From: Methylophaga sp.
Lineage (GTDB): Bacteria > Pseudomonadota > Gammaproteobacteria > Nitrosococcales > Methylophagaceae
Length of the DNA: 64,000 bases
Assembly (NCBI GenBank): GCA_020831825.1
Contig: JAFIFW010000018.1
Location: forward strand, 124,001-188,000
Reading direction: 5' to 3'
In this document: positions 9,202 to 16,716 of the stretch, piece after piece
How the letters are laid out: each line of letters begins with the position of its first letter
How positions within the stretch are numbered: the first letter of the stretch is position 1
Made by a program: the position numbers and the translations under genes
Notes under the pieces: generated by a model
What the model saw: only the letters and a program-made list of their open reading frames with translations
The model's database searches: none
Told to the model about the DNA's origin: nothing

Positions 9202-9771
9202 TTACTCGGTATAGAGATAGACCTGATCAGCAAACAGTGAGTAGGCGGACACGGCGATTTCGTTTTCGACCAGTGAAGTTCTTAACCGGCCTTCAACCCA
9301 GTAGGGTTCATAGATGCTGTCGATAGTAATACCGCCCGGCACATGAACGTAAATGATTTGATTGGGTGGTGGTGGCGGATAATGAATGCATGCGCCAAAA
9401 TAGGGCACCAGAAAGAACTCGGTGACTTGTTGCTTGTCATTCATTTCAACCGGAACGGCAAAGCCGGGAAGTCTGATTTGACGGTTATCGTAGGCTTCGA
9501 CAACTTGCGTTGATACGAGCGCTTGCTGATAACGACTGTCACCAGACATTTCAAGCGCGCCGAGGATTTGGCTACTGATTTGATCTTCAAACGAGCCGTC
9601 TTCAATATCATCCAGCCAGGAGGGCGGATCAAGTAGTGCGGCAAGATCGTCTGCCGGAATGAGTTCGACCCATTCGATCTCTTCATACTCGGCATAGGCA
9701 TTGTGCGTCAGGAATACGCTGCAAAACATCAGCAGTAGCAGCGTTGAAAAACGTTGAAGTTTAATCATCAT
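9202..9771 (-). CDS. DUF3299-type periplasmic protein
   Basis: A 189-residue protein with a signal peptide (about residues 1-27, ending NAYA), an acidic mature N-terminus and a conserved C-terminal block with a PYFGACIHYPPPPPNQI segment characteristic of DUF3299 proteins. These are often found next to FtsX-type ABC transporters and, in Vibrio and relatives, in zinc-regulated zrg-type operons. Here it is divergent from the ABC pair at 9824, separated by about 50 bases, and ends 8 bases from the fhcA stop. The single conserved Cys/His pair (CIH) may bind metal. Function is unproven. Confidence 0.75.
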   Translation of the reverse strand: MMIKLQRFSTLLLLMFCSVFLTHNAYAEYEEIEWVELIPADDLAALLDPPSWLDDIEDGSFEDQISSQILGALEMSGDSRYQQALVSTQVVEAYDNRQIRLPGFAVPVEMNDKQQVTEFFLVPYFGACIHYPPPPPNQIIYVHVPGGITIDSIYEPYWVEGRLRTSLVENEIAVSAYSLFADQVYLYTE

Positions 9772-9823
9772 AGGGTGCTTTTTTAGTGATCATGCATGTC
9801 TGAACCAACAAGCGGGAGTTATT

Positions 9824-10531
9824 GTGCAGCAGAATACAACCCACTGTACAGCGATTGATATTCACAATCTGTGCTTTAGTTATGACAAAAAATCATCAGC
9901 GAATATCCTTGAGATCGAACGTTGGCAAGTTAATGCCGGAGAACGGGTCTTTGTACACGGGCCGTCTGGCAGTGGCAAATCAACCCTGCTGAATTTATTG
10001 GCCGGTGTACTCAAGCCTCAGCGCGGAGAAATCAGCGTATGTGGACAGCCGCTGCACAACATGTCTGGTCGGCAACGCGATGTGTTTCGGGCGCGTCATG
10101 TGGGTCTGGTGTTTCAGCAATTTAATCTGATTCCTTACTTGACCGTGAGAGACAACATCCAACTGGTGCGTTATCACACACATACGTCGTCAAAGCTGGA
10201 TGAGGCCATCATCGCACTCTTTGACGGATTACAACTTAACCCGATACTGATGGACAGACGCGCCGATGAACTCAGTGTCGGACAACAACAGCGTGTTGCC
10301 ATTGCCAGAGCCCTGATTAATCAGCCTGAATTATTGATTGTCGATGAACCCACCTCTGCACTTGATATGGCTGCGCGAGACAGCTTCATGCAATTGCTGC
10401 TGGCGTTACCGGGGGCAGAAGACAGAACGCTGGTGTTTGTCAGTCATGATCCGGGCTTAGCCGACTATTTTTCACTCAAAGTCGAAATGCAACAACTCAG
10501 CAAGCATAAGGAGGCGGCAGATGCTGTTTAA
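9824..10531 (+). CDS. ABC ATPase, LolD/MacB-like (zrg-type)
   Basis: A 235-residue ATPase with Walker A (GPSGSGKST), a Q-loop (GLVFQQFNLIPYL), signature [15 protein letters not shown] and Walker B (LLIVDEPTSALD). The FQQFNL Q-loop and the FtsX-type partner place it in the LolD/MacB/FtsE group. The start is GTG at 9824, with GGGAG 5 bases upstream. It overlaps the permease gene by 11 bases. Together with the DUF3299 gene and the ZrgA-like gene at the window start it resembles the Vibrio zinc-regulated zrg system, but here the parts are split over 9 kb. Confidence 0.85.
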   Translation: MQQNTTHCTAIDIHNLCFSYDKKSSANILEIERWQVNAGERVFVHGPSGSGKSTLLNLLAGVLKPQRGEISVCGQPLHNMSGRQRDVFRARHVGLVFQQFNLIPYLTVRDNIQLVRYHTHTSSKLDEAIIALFDGLQLNPILMDRRADELSVGQQQRVAIARALINQPELLIVDEPTSALDMAARDSFMQLLLALPGAEDRTLVFVSHDPGLADYFSLKVEMQQLSKHKEAADAV

Positions 10532-11765
10532 ACTGGCCTGGAAAAGCTTGTTGGAAAGAAAAGTCAGCATGATGCTGACGGTGTTAATGATTGCGGTGAG
10601 CGCTTTTGTATTGCTCAGTGTCGAGACCATTCGCTATCAGGCGAAAGAGAGCTTCAGTCAGACCGTTTCCGGCGTGGATCTGATCGTCGGTGCCAGAACT
10701 GGGCAGTTAAATTTACTGCTGTATTCGGTGTTTCACATTGGTCATCCTAATAACAACATCTCCTGGCAAAGTTATCAGGACATTGCCAGCCACCAGGCCG
10801 TGGAATGGACAATTCCACTGTCGCTGGGAGATTCACATCGCGGCTATCGCGTCATCGGCACTAGCGATGCTTTTTTTGAGCATTTCCGTTATGCCAACAG
10901 ACAATCACTGAAGTTTGCCGATGGGCGGCCATTTGATGACACTTTTGATGTGGTGATCGGTGCCGCTGTTGCCAGACAATTAGGTTATGAATTAGGTCGA
11001 AAAATTGTGCTTGCCCATGGCATTGCTGCCGTCAGTTTCAGTCAGCATGATGATTACCCGTTTGAGATAGTGGGCATCTTGGCGCCTACGGGTACCCCGA
11101 TTGATCAATCACTGTTTGTCAGTCTGGATGGTATAGAGGCTATTCATGTCAACTGGCAGCACGGTGCACCGATACCCGGATCAGGCAGAATTGATCCAGA
11201 CAGTGTTGATCTGACACCTGATTCCATTACTGCATTTATGGTCGGCCTCACTTCGAGAATTCAGACATTCAATGTGCAGCGCATGGTCAATGATTATCGT
11301 CAGGAAGCACTGATGGCGATTCTTCCCGGCGCAACACTCAGTGAATTGTGGCGAATGCTCGGTTCAGTTGAAAATCTGTTACGATTGATTTCGATGCTGG
11401 TACTGACAGGCGCCTTGTTTGGCATGTGTAATATGCTGCTGGCATCAATGCGTGAGCGACGCTATGAAATGTCGGTACTTCGGGCACTGGGTTATGGTCC
11501 GTGGACAGTCTTCAGCCTATTGCAACTGGAAGCACTGATCATGTCCGTGGTTGCGATATTAGTCGCGGTTGCCGGACTGCATTTAGCTGTGCATATCATG
11601 CATGATCAGTTAATGGTCGATTACAGTCTGCATTTGTCAGGCCAACTGCTCAACAGCGAACTGTGGCAAATGATCGGTTTGATATTGGTGGCGACCTTTG
11701 TGGTTGCTCTACTGCCTGCCGTCAGTGCTTATCGACATGCTTTGCATACCAACCTGGGACGTTGA
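10521..11765 (+). CDS. FtsX/MacB-type ABC permease (zrg-type)
   Basis: A 414-residue inner-membrane protein with one N-terminal membrane segment (about residues 17-38), a large periplasmic domain (about 40-285) and three C-terminal segments (about 290-312, 338-362, 385-405): the MacB/FtsX fold. A perfect AAGGAGG lies inside the ATPase gene, 6 bases before the ATG, which fixes the start. Such permeases act as mechanotransducers on periplasmic or outer-membrane partners rather than as importers. The partner here is probably the DUF3299 or ZrgA-like protein. Zinc involvement is inferred from context. Confidence 0.85.
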   Translation: MLFKLAWKSLLERKVSMMLTVLMIAVSAFVLLSVETIRYQAKESFSQTVSGVDLIVGARTGQLNLLLYSVFHIGHPNNNISWQSYQDIASHQAVEWTIPLSLGDSHRGYRVIGTSDAFFEHFRYANRQSLKFADGRPFDDTFDVVIGAAVARQLGYELGRKIVLAHGIAAVSFSQHDDYPFEIVGILAPTGTPIDQSLFVSLDGIEAIHVNWQHGAPIPGSGRIDPDSVDLTPDSITAFMVGLTSRIQTFNVQRMVNDYRQEALMAILPGATLSELWRMLGSVENLLRLISMLVLTGALFGMCNMLLASMRERRYEMSVLRALGYGPWTVFSLLQLEALIMSVVAILVAVAGLHLAVHIMHDQLMVDYSLHLSGQLLNSELWQMIGLILVATFVVALLPAVSAYRHALHTNLGR

Positions 11766-11776
11766 CAGTCGCGTTG

Positions 11777-12163
11777 CTAGATCAGTCTTAATGCAGGCAA
11801 ATGACTGCGAATGTGGTTTTTGATTTCCTCGACACTGACTCGAAACACCAGTGGATAGATGTGTTGCTGACTGTTGGGTTCAATGATCGGAGTGATTTCA
11901 TAGCCTTCCAGATATAGCTCGACTCGAGCCTGACAGACTTTTTGGATGCCACCACTAAAGGCCTCATTGTCGGCGGCACTGGATTGATCTTCCCCCACCG
12001 TCCATTCGAGTTCCTGCCATTGTTGATAGCAGTGATCGGTCAGTTGTGTGACCAGCTGGCTGGTGCGTTCAGCATGATCAATCGGCGACTGCTGTACATC
12101 AGTTGTCTGATCACAGCCAGCCAGTAATAATGCCATGGCACACAATGCTGATAATCTCTGCAT
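11777..12163 (-). CDS. Small putative lipoprotein
   Basis: A 128-residue protein with a lipoprotein signal (LLLAGC, lipobox Cys at residue 16). The mature part is acidic, with two further Cys (residues 44 and 78), and no domain that I recognise. It converges on the FtsX-type permease with an 11-base gap, leaving no room for a separate terminator. Function unknown. Confidence 0.7.
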   Translation of the reverse strand: MQRLSALCAMALLLAGCDQTTDVQQSPIDHAERTSQLVTQLTDHCYQQWQELEWTVGEDQSSAADNEAFSGGIQKVCQARVELYLEGYEITPIIEPNSQQHIYPLVFRVSVEEIKNHIRSHLPALRLI

Positions 12164-12293
12164 GTTTCATCTCAGCCTCGAACACAATAACTGAAAAATA
12201 CCACCAAACCAAAATTCAATCCAATATCGGAGAGTAATCAACTTAGATTTTTAGTCTATCAAGTCATCGGCAAAACATTGACTGGAGGTAAAA

Positions 12294-12611
12294 ATGACAG
12301 AGTTTTCAGTAACTGGCTGGGTGCTGCTTGTCATTTTGGCAGTTATCGGCGGTGGCATGACTGGCTTGTTTGCCGGTTACATGTATCAACTCGGTAAGAA
12401 CCGCTTTGGTCATGCATTGGCGTTCTCGCTCAATATGGTGTTTTGGGTGGTCGCGCTCTGGGCTTTATTCGGCCTTGGTCGCGAAGATAACCTGTTCTTG
12501 TTTTATTGCCTGTTGCTGCTGTTTTATGCACTGGGCATGTTGTTTTCCAACTTCCCTCCGACTCGTAATCAGCAAGCCGACGCTATCTATGAGCCAGAGA
12601 ACAGACCTTGA
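12294..12611 (+). CDS. Small inner-membrane protein, unknown function
   Basis: A 105-residue protein with three hydrophobic segments (about residues 7-30, 38-60 and 63-86) and a polar acidic tail. The start is supported by a strong GGAGG 5 bases upstream of the ATG. No family recognised. It converges on the TetR regulator gene, with about 12 bases between the stops. Confidence 0.75.
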   Translation: MTEFSVTGWVLLVILAVIGGGMTGLFAGYMYQLGKNRFGHALAFSLNMVFWVVALWALFGLGREDNLFLFYCLLLLFYALGMLFSNFPPTRNQQADAIYEPENRP

Positions 12612-12623
12612 AACTCACAGCCT

Positions 12624-13217
12624 CTAGTCTGTTTTTCTGTTTCGAAACAGACATCGACTGAACCGCTCGGCAATCGATAATTTGAAATCGAGTAATTGCC
12701 GGGTGGCATGGTACTGATGAGAACGATCATTGAGCCAAAAGCCAAACGTCGCAATGTAGATACTGGTCAGTGCTGCCTCTTCCAGGGCCCTGCGTGGCAG
12801 AGGTGCATTGCGCTGGCTGGCCTCGCGTAACCATTGCACTGTGCGACTGATTCGCATAATCGCGGGAAACTGGATATGGATATGACCAAACTCAAGTTTG
12901 GCAGCGATCATCTGACGAGTGACTTGTTGTTGTTCGCCCAATGCCTCAAACCAGGCCATCAGGCAGTGAACGATTTTCTGGCGGGCCGACATTTCTGAGA
13001 AACCGGTTTGGTCACAAGCGTCAAGCAACGCTTGATCGGCACGGTCAAACCAAGCATCAATAATGGCATCTTTTTCGTTAAATTGTGACCGTATGTCATT
13101 GAGGCTGATACCAAGTTTATCTGCGACTTGATAAAGTCTGAGCGATTCCCAGTCTGACTGGGCGGCCAGCATGACAGCTGTATCAACAATGGCATCGGTG
13201 AGGGGTGTTTCAGACAT
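12624..13217 (-). CDS. TetR/AcrR family transcriptional regulator
   Basis: A 197-residue regulator. An N-terminal helix-turn-helix (about residues 8-52, with SLRLYQVADKLGISLNDIRSQF) is followed by an all-helical ligand/dimerisation domain. The start at 13217 is preferred because AGAGGA is 8 bases upstream; the in-frame GTG at 13235 lacks a ribosome site. Its target is not evident, although pqqA copy 1 lies just upstream on the same strand. A strong terminator sits between the two. Confidence 0.8.
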   Translation of the reverse strand: MSETPLTDAIVDTAVMLAAQSDWESLRLYQVADKLGISLNDIRSQFNEKDAIIDAWFDRADQALLDACDQTGFSEMSARQKIVHCLMAWFEALGEQQQVTRQMIAAKLEFGHIHIQFPAIMRISRTVQWLREASQRNAPLPRRALEEAALTSIYIATFGFWLNDRSHQYHATRQLLDFKLSIAERFSRCLFRNRKTD

Positions 13218-13272
13218 CAGATTATTCCTCTGCACTCATGGCTCCAGAATAATCTGCGAATGCTAAAAACAC

Positions 13273-13299
13273 AAAAGCCCCGGGGTTACCGGGGCTTTT
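13273..13299 (-). terminator. Rho-independent terminator of pqqA copy 1
   Basis: Perfect 11-bp inverted repeat: AAAAGCCCCGG, loop GGTTA, CCGGGGCTTTT. On the minus strand it follows the pqqA stop by about 20 bases and ends in a T run. Confidence 0.9.
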
Positions 13300-13317
13300 G
13301 CAGGCAAATCACTCTAA

Positions 13318-13389
13318 TTAGCGATTGCAGATATACATAGTGACTTCAAAGCCGAAACGCATATCTGAATATTCTGGTTTAGTCCACAT
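13318..13389 (-). CDS. pqqA: PqqA, pyrroloquinoline quinone precursor peptide, copy 1
   Basis: A 23-codon gene encoding a peptide with the core GFEVTMY, whose Glu15 and Tyr19 are the residues that PqqE cross-links to form PQQ. PQQ is the cofactor of periplasmic methanol dehydrogenases. An AGGA ribosome site is 7 bases upstream of the ATG, and its own terminator follows. The peptide is identical to that of copy 2 at 52976; the two genes differ only at three synonymous positions. No pqqB, C, D or E is in the window, so the peptide is made away from its maturation genes. Confidence 0.95.
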   Translation of the reverse strand: MWTKPEYSDMRFGFEVTMYICNR

Positions 13390-13517
13390 GGTCGTATCCT
13401 CAATTCATTGATGTGTGTGGTCATCCGTTCAGATTCAACCACGACTTCATGTTAACTTGAACGTTGATATTAAAAATCAGCTTGATACTCGATTATGGTC
13501 AGGATTTTTCTGAACAT

Positions 13518-13554
13518 AAAAAAAGCCCTGCTGGATAATCAGCAGGGCTTTTTT
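13518..13554 (-). terminator. Rho-independent terminator of the cold-shock gene
   Basis: Inverted repeat AGCCCTGCTG / CAGCAGGGCT with loop GATAAT and A/T tracts on both flanks. It lies 22 bases after the csp stop on the minus strand and could work in both directions. Confidence 0.9.
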
Positions 13555-13576
13555 GGTAAGCGTCTATCGAGGACTA

Positions 13577-13783
13577 TTACAGTCTGACGATGTTTTCGGC
13601 TTGTGGACCTTTTTGGCCTTGAGTCACAGTGAACTCAACGCGTTGGCCTTCGGCCAGACTTTTGAAACCTTCGCCTTGGATTTGGCTGAAGTGAGCAAAA
13701 ACGTCAGGGCCGTTTTCTTGTTCGATGAAACCAAAGCCTTTAGCGTCGTTAAACCATTTTACGGTACCAGTAGAAGTAGCCAT
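13577..13783 (-). CDS. Cold-shock domain protein (CspA family)
   Basis: A 68-residue single-domain cold-shock protein. RNP1 (KGFGFIEQ, residues 15-22) and RNP2 (DVFAHFS, 27-33) nucleic-acid-binding motifs are intact. It acts as an RNA chaperone or anti-terminator in the cytoplasm. The gene stands alone with its own terminator and a long upstream non-coding stretch, as is common for csp genes whose 5' leader controls translation. Which csp paralogue it is cannot be told. Confidence 0.93.
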   Translation of the reverse strand: MATSTGTVKWFNDAKGFGFIEQENGPDVFAHFSQIQGEGFKSLAEGQRVEFTVTQGQKGPQAENIVRL

Positions 13784-14216
13784 ATTAAATTTCCTATTCG
13801 TAAATATAAAAACTGCCCAGTTGGGCCTTGCTGGAAAAGAGCATGATTTTACAAACAGGACGAGCTACGGCAGCGGTGACACTTAAGGTAAAACTTCGAA
13901 ATGCGTAAATAATCATCAAGCGGTTTTCAAGCAATTGATACTGTATAGGGAAACTTAAACAAGGTCAAAACATTTTAACAGTCTGATTTTTATTATTTTG
14001 ATGCCTTCAGGGTGCGACTTTTTAGCCAGTTTGAAAAGCTTGGCGTGCTGGGCGCTGCAGAAATGTTTTCTATCCAGCATGTCTTTATAAGTTACTGATC
14101 TATATGGTTTATGTGGTATTGGATTTGATGTGTCTCCCGCTAAATACCCTATTGAATGTATTGAAAATAGCTGCTAGCGTGGATAGGTAGCTGATACTGT
14201 AAGAGGAGACTTCGCA
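13784..14216. other. Gene-free stretch between csp and the alcohol dehydrogenase gene
   Basis: No convincing gene in these 433 bases. They must hold the promoter and leader of csp (leftward) and the promoter of the dehydrogenase (rightward). The dehydrogenase start has GAGGAG 9 bases upstream. I see A/T-rich stretches around 13900-14000 but no promoter that I can place with confidence. Confidence 0.5.
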
Positions 14217-15290
14217 ATGGCAATGATGAAAGCAGCGGTGTTTGTCGAGCCCGGACGAATTGAAATCGAAGATAAACCCATTCCGGATGTTGGCCCCAAT
14301 GAGGCATTGATCAGAATCACGACGACGACTATCTGTGGTACGGATGTGCATATCCTGAAAGGGGAATACCCGGTGGCGCCTGGATTGACTATCGGTCATG
14401 AGCCAGTCGGTGTGATTGAAAAGCTGGGACGCAATGTTCAGGGCTATCAGGAAGGACAGCGTGTGATTGCTGGTGCCATCTGTCCAAGTTTTTCCTCTTA
14501 TGCCTGTCAAGATGGCTGTTCGGCTCAAGATGGTGGTTCGCACAGTCATGGCTACAAACCCATGGGCGGCTGGCGTTTTGGCAATACCATTGACGGTGCA
14601 CAAGCCGAGTATCTTTTAGTGCCAGATGCTCAGGCCAATTTGTCACCAGTGCCTGAAAATCTAAGCGATGAGCAGGTGTTAATGTGTCCTGACATCATGT
14701 CCACGGGGTTTGCAGGCGCAGAATCAGCCAATATCCGCATTGGTGACATAGTGGCGGTGTTTGCCCAAGGTCCCATTGGTCTCTGTGCAACGGCAGGTGC
14801 TCGCTTACGCGGAGCGAGTCTGATTATTGCAGTCGATGGGGTGGATGAGCGGCTGGCCATGGCCAAGCAAATGGGCGCCGATATCACACTGGATTTTCGT
14901 AAAGATGATGTTGTCGCCGAGATCATGAAACTGACCGGTGGTCGCGGGGTAGATGCCTCGATAGAGGCGCTTGGCTTGCAGCAGACATTTGAGTCGGCAC
15001 TTCGAGTGTTGAAACCAGGCGGCACCCTGTCTAGCCTCGGGGTTTACTCCGGCAATCTGACTATCCCGCTCGATGCGTTTTGCGCGGGTCTTGGCGATCA
15101 TAAAATCATCACTTCATTGTGTCCGGGCGGCAAGGAACGTATGCGCAGGTTGATGGATATTATCGCTTCGGGACGTCTCGACCTGGGAGCGATGGTGACC
15201 CATCGTTTCAAACTCGAGCAGATAAAAGAGGCATATGAGCTGTTTTCAAATCAGCGTGATGGTGTACTCAAGGTCGCCATTGAGACCTGA
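14217..15290 (+). CDS. Zinc-dependent alcohol dehydrogenase (NAD(P)-dependent, secondary-alcohol type)
   Basis: A 357-residue medium-chain dehydrogenase. The catalytic zinc site is CGTDVH (Cys40), GHE (His61) and CPDIMSTGF (Asp in place of the usual Cys). A Cys-His-Asp site and the CPDxxxTGF motif are typical of bacterial secondary-alcohol dehydrogenases of the isopropanol type. A Rossmann fold follows (GPIGLCATAGARLRGA). The structural-zinc lobe lacks the four-Cys set. It would oxidise alcohols or reduce ketones in the cytoplasm; the exact substrate is unknown. It appears to be a single-gene unit. Confidence 0.85.
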   Translation: MAMMKAAVFVEPGRIEIEDKPIPDVGPNEALIRITTTTICGTDVHILKGEYPVAPGLTIGHEPVGVIEKLGRNVQGYQEGQRVIAGAICPSFSSYACQDGCSAQDGGSHSHGYKPMGGWRFGNTIDGAQAEYLLVPDAQANLSPVPENLSDEQVLMCPDIMSTGFAGAESANIRIGDIVAVFAQGPIGLCATAGARLRGASLIIAVDGVDERLAMAKQMGADITLDFRKDDVVAEIMKLTGGRGVDASIEALGLQQTFESALRVLKPGGTLSSLGVYSGNLTIPLDAFCAGLGDHKIITSLCPGGKERMRRLMDIIASGRLDLGAMVTHRFKLEQIKEAYELFSNQRDGVLKVAIET

Positions 15291-15374
15291 AATCCATCTC
15301 TCTGTCGCTATTGAGGAACTCACTATTTTGGATCTGTTCGGATAATAATTGTTGGTCAAGATATAAGGAGCATC

Positions 15375-15782
15375 ATGAAATTAGCATTACTTGCATCCGC
15401 CGTTGTAGTGATGACAGCCCCTCAGCTGCATGCCGCAGAATCAGAGCGTTTTTGGTCTGCGATTGGTGAAGAAGGCGGTGTCAGTTTCTTTGCAGACCTG
15501 ACCACTATTGATCGGCAGTCAGGCAATGTCACTATGTGGATGTTGTCAGACTTTGCTGAGGCTAGAGAAGATCGCAGCAGTGGCGAAGCGTTCGTTTCAC
15601 AGATGGGTTTTTTTGAATTCGACTGTCAACAAGCCAAGTCGCGTATTCTTTATTATTCACGTCATACTGAACATCAGGCTGGTGGTGAAACAATCTTCGA
15701 ACGTGATTTACCGGATAACGATTGGCGACCAATTCCTGAAGAGACGCAGCGGGATGCTGAACGCATGCTTGCCTGTGACTGA
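15375..15782 (+). CDS. Periplasmic protein, surface-adhesin E-like
   Basis: A 135-residue protein with a signal peptide (cut about residue 20, after LHA). The mature domain has the pattern of the surface-adhesin protein E-like family: a WSAIGEE start, a central MWMLSDF strand, a conserved internal Cys (FEFDCQQAKSR) and a C-terminal Cys. A good AAGGAG is 5 bases upstream of the ATG. Function in this family is poorly known. Confidence 0.7.
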   Translation: MKLALLASAVVVMTAPQLHAAESERFWSAIGEEGGVSFFADLTTIDRQSGNVTMWMLSDFAEAREDRSSGEAFVSQMGFFEFDCQQAKSRILYYSRHTEHQAGGETIFERDLPDNDWRPIPEETQRDAERMLACD

Positions 15783-15801
15783 ACTGGCTTGCTTGGTGAT
15801 A

Positions 15802-15830
15802 AAAAAGGGCGCTCATCGAGCGCCCTTTTT
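15802..15830. terminator. Bidirectional rho-independent terminator
   Basis: Perfect 13-bp arms AAAAAGGGCGCTC / GAGCGCCCTTTTT with loop ATC, between two convergent genes (stops at 15782 and 15852). T tracts on both strands suggest that it serves both. Confidence 0.92.
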
Positions 15831-15851
15831 ATTGGCAAAAACAAACAGCGT

Positions 15852-16127
15852 TTAATCGTAGCTGTAATGTTTTTTCAGTTGTTTGGTGACGCGCCACATG
15901 CTTTTCAGTCCGGCTGGAAATTCTACATAGTCACCAGGAACGATGGTGACAGGCGCCGCACCATCTGGAGTGACAACAATTTCACCTTCGAGAATATAGG
16001 CTTTTTCGGTTTCATCGAAGTCCAGTCTGAATTCTGTTACCGGGCAATCCCAAGTCTCCCAACTGGCAACGCCAATTTGCTTGAGAAAATCTTCAGTCGG
16101 GTTCTTCACAATCTTGATTTCTGGCAT
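15852..16127 (-). CDS. Cupin-domain protein (DUF861/EutQ-like)
   Basis: A 91-residue single-domain cupin with the motif order ETEKAYILEGEIVVTPDG ... VTIVPGDYVEFPAGLKSMWRVTKQLKKHY, as in small DUF861 cupins. A canonical metal His is absent from the first cupin motif (EKAYILEGE), so metal binding is doubtful. The start at 16127 has AGGA 6 bases upstream; an in-frame extension to 16217 runs through two hairpins and is unlikely to be translated. Confidence 0.8.
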   Translation of the reverse strand: MPEIKIVKNPTEDFLKQIGVASWETWDCPVTEFRLDFDETEKAYILEGEIVVTPDGAAPVTIVPGDYVEFPAGLKSMWRVTKQLKKHYSYD

Positions 16128-16155
16128 AACTATCCTGTATTGACTTAATGATAAA

Positions 16156-16243
16156 TCAGGGTCGAGCGGGGGGACCCTGACTGGAAGCAGGTAACCCAAG
16201 GCCTGTTGATCTTTCATCGCTGCCTCCGAGAGATCAACAGGCC
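16156..16243. repeat. Two adjacent inverted repeats upstream of the cupin gene
   Basis: TCAGGGTC/GACCCTGA (16156-16163 with 16173-16180) and a perfect 12-bp GGCCTGTTGATC/GATCAACAGGCC (16200-16211 with 16232-16243). They lie between divergent genes, so they are not obvious terminators. Either could be an operator, or part of a leader or small RNA. There is no T tract after either arm. Confidence 0.6.
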
Positions 16244-16365
16244 CTGGTCATCGTTACATGCTGCGGCTGTCAGTCATTGACCGGGGAATAATAGCAAAAA
16301 AGCAGTCGCATCGGCATAATCTACGACCTATATTCAACACGCATCTTGGTTTGGGAGAGACAACA

Positions 16366-16716
16366 ATGGGCTGGCTAATCAGCAAGTACCTCATTACCGC
16401 GGGAATGGTGGTACTGATTTCAGAAATTGCCAAGCGCAGTGACAAACTCGGTGCACTGTTGGCTGCCTTACCGTTAATTACGGTTTTGACCTTGTTATGG
16501 CTGTATTTTGAAAAACAGCCGGCTGACAAAATTGCCAACCATGCCTGGTACACGTTTTGGTATGTGATCCCAACATTGCCTATGTTCTTGGTGTTTCCTT
16601 ACATGATGCAGCGGTATGGCTTCTGGCCAGCGATGTTAGTGTCTATCCCGATCACCATGGGCTCATTTTTACTGCTTGCACTGATCGTCAAACGTTTCGG
16701 CATACATCTGATCTAA
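16366..16716 (+). CDS. DUF3147-family membrane protein
   Basis: A 116-residue protein with four predicted membrane segments (about residues 5-22, 30-47, 60-80, 88-108) matching the small DUF3147 family of unknown function. The start at 16366 is chosen for the GGAGAG 7 bases upstream and because the hydrophobic protein begins there. Its last 48 bases overlap the end of the malic enzyme gene on the opposite strand. Confidence 0.8.
   Translation: MGWLISKYLITAGMVVLISEIAKRSDKLGALLAALPLITVLTLLWLYFEKQPADKIANHAWYTFWYVIPTLPMFLVFPYMMQRYGFWPAMLVSIPITMGSFLLLALIVKRFGIHLI

Noticed and set aside
16128..16217. 30-residue extension of the cupin protein
   Set aside because: It would be translated through strong inverted repeats and lacks a ribosome site; the start at 16127 has AGGA at the right distance.
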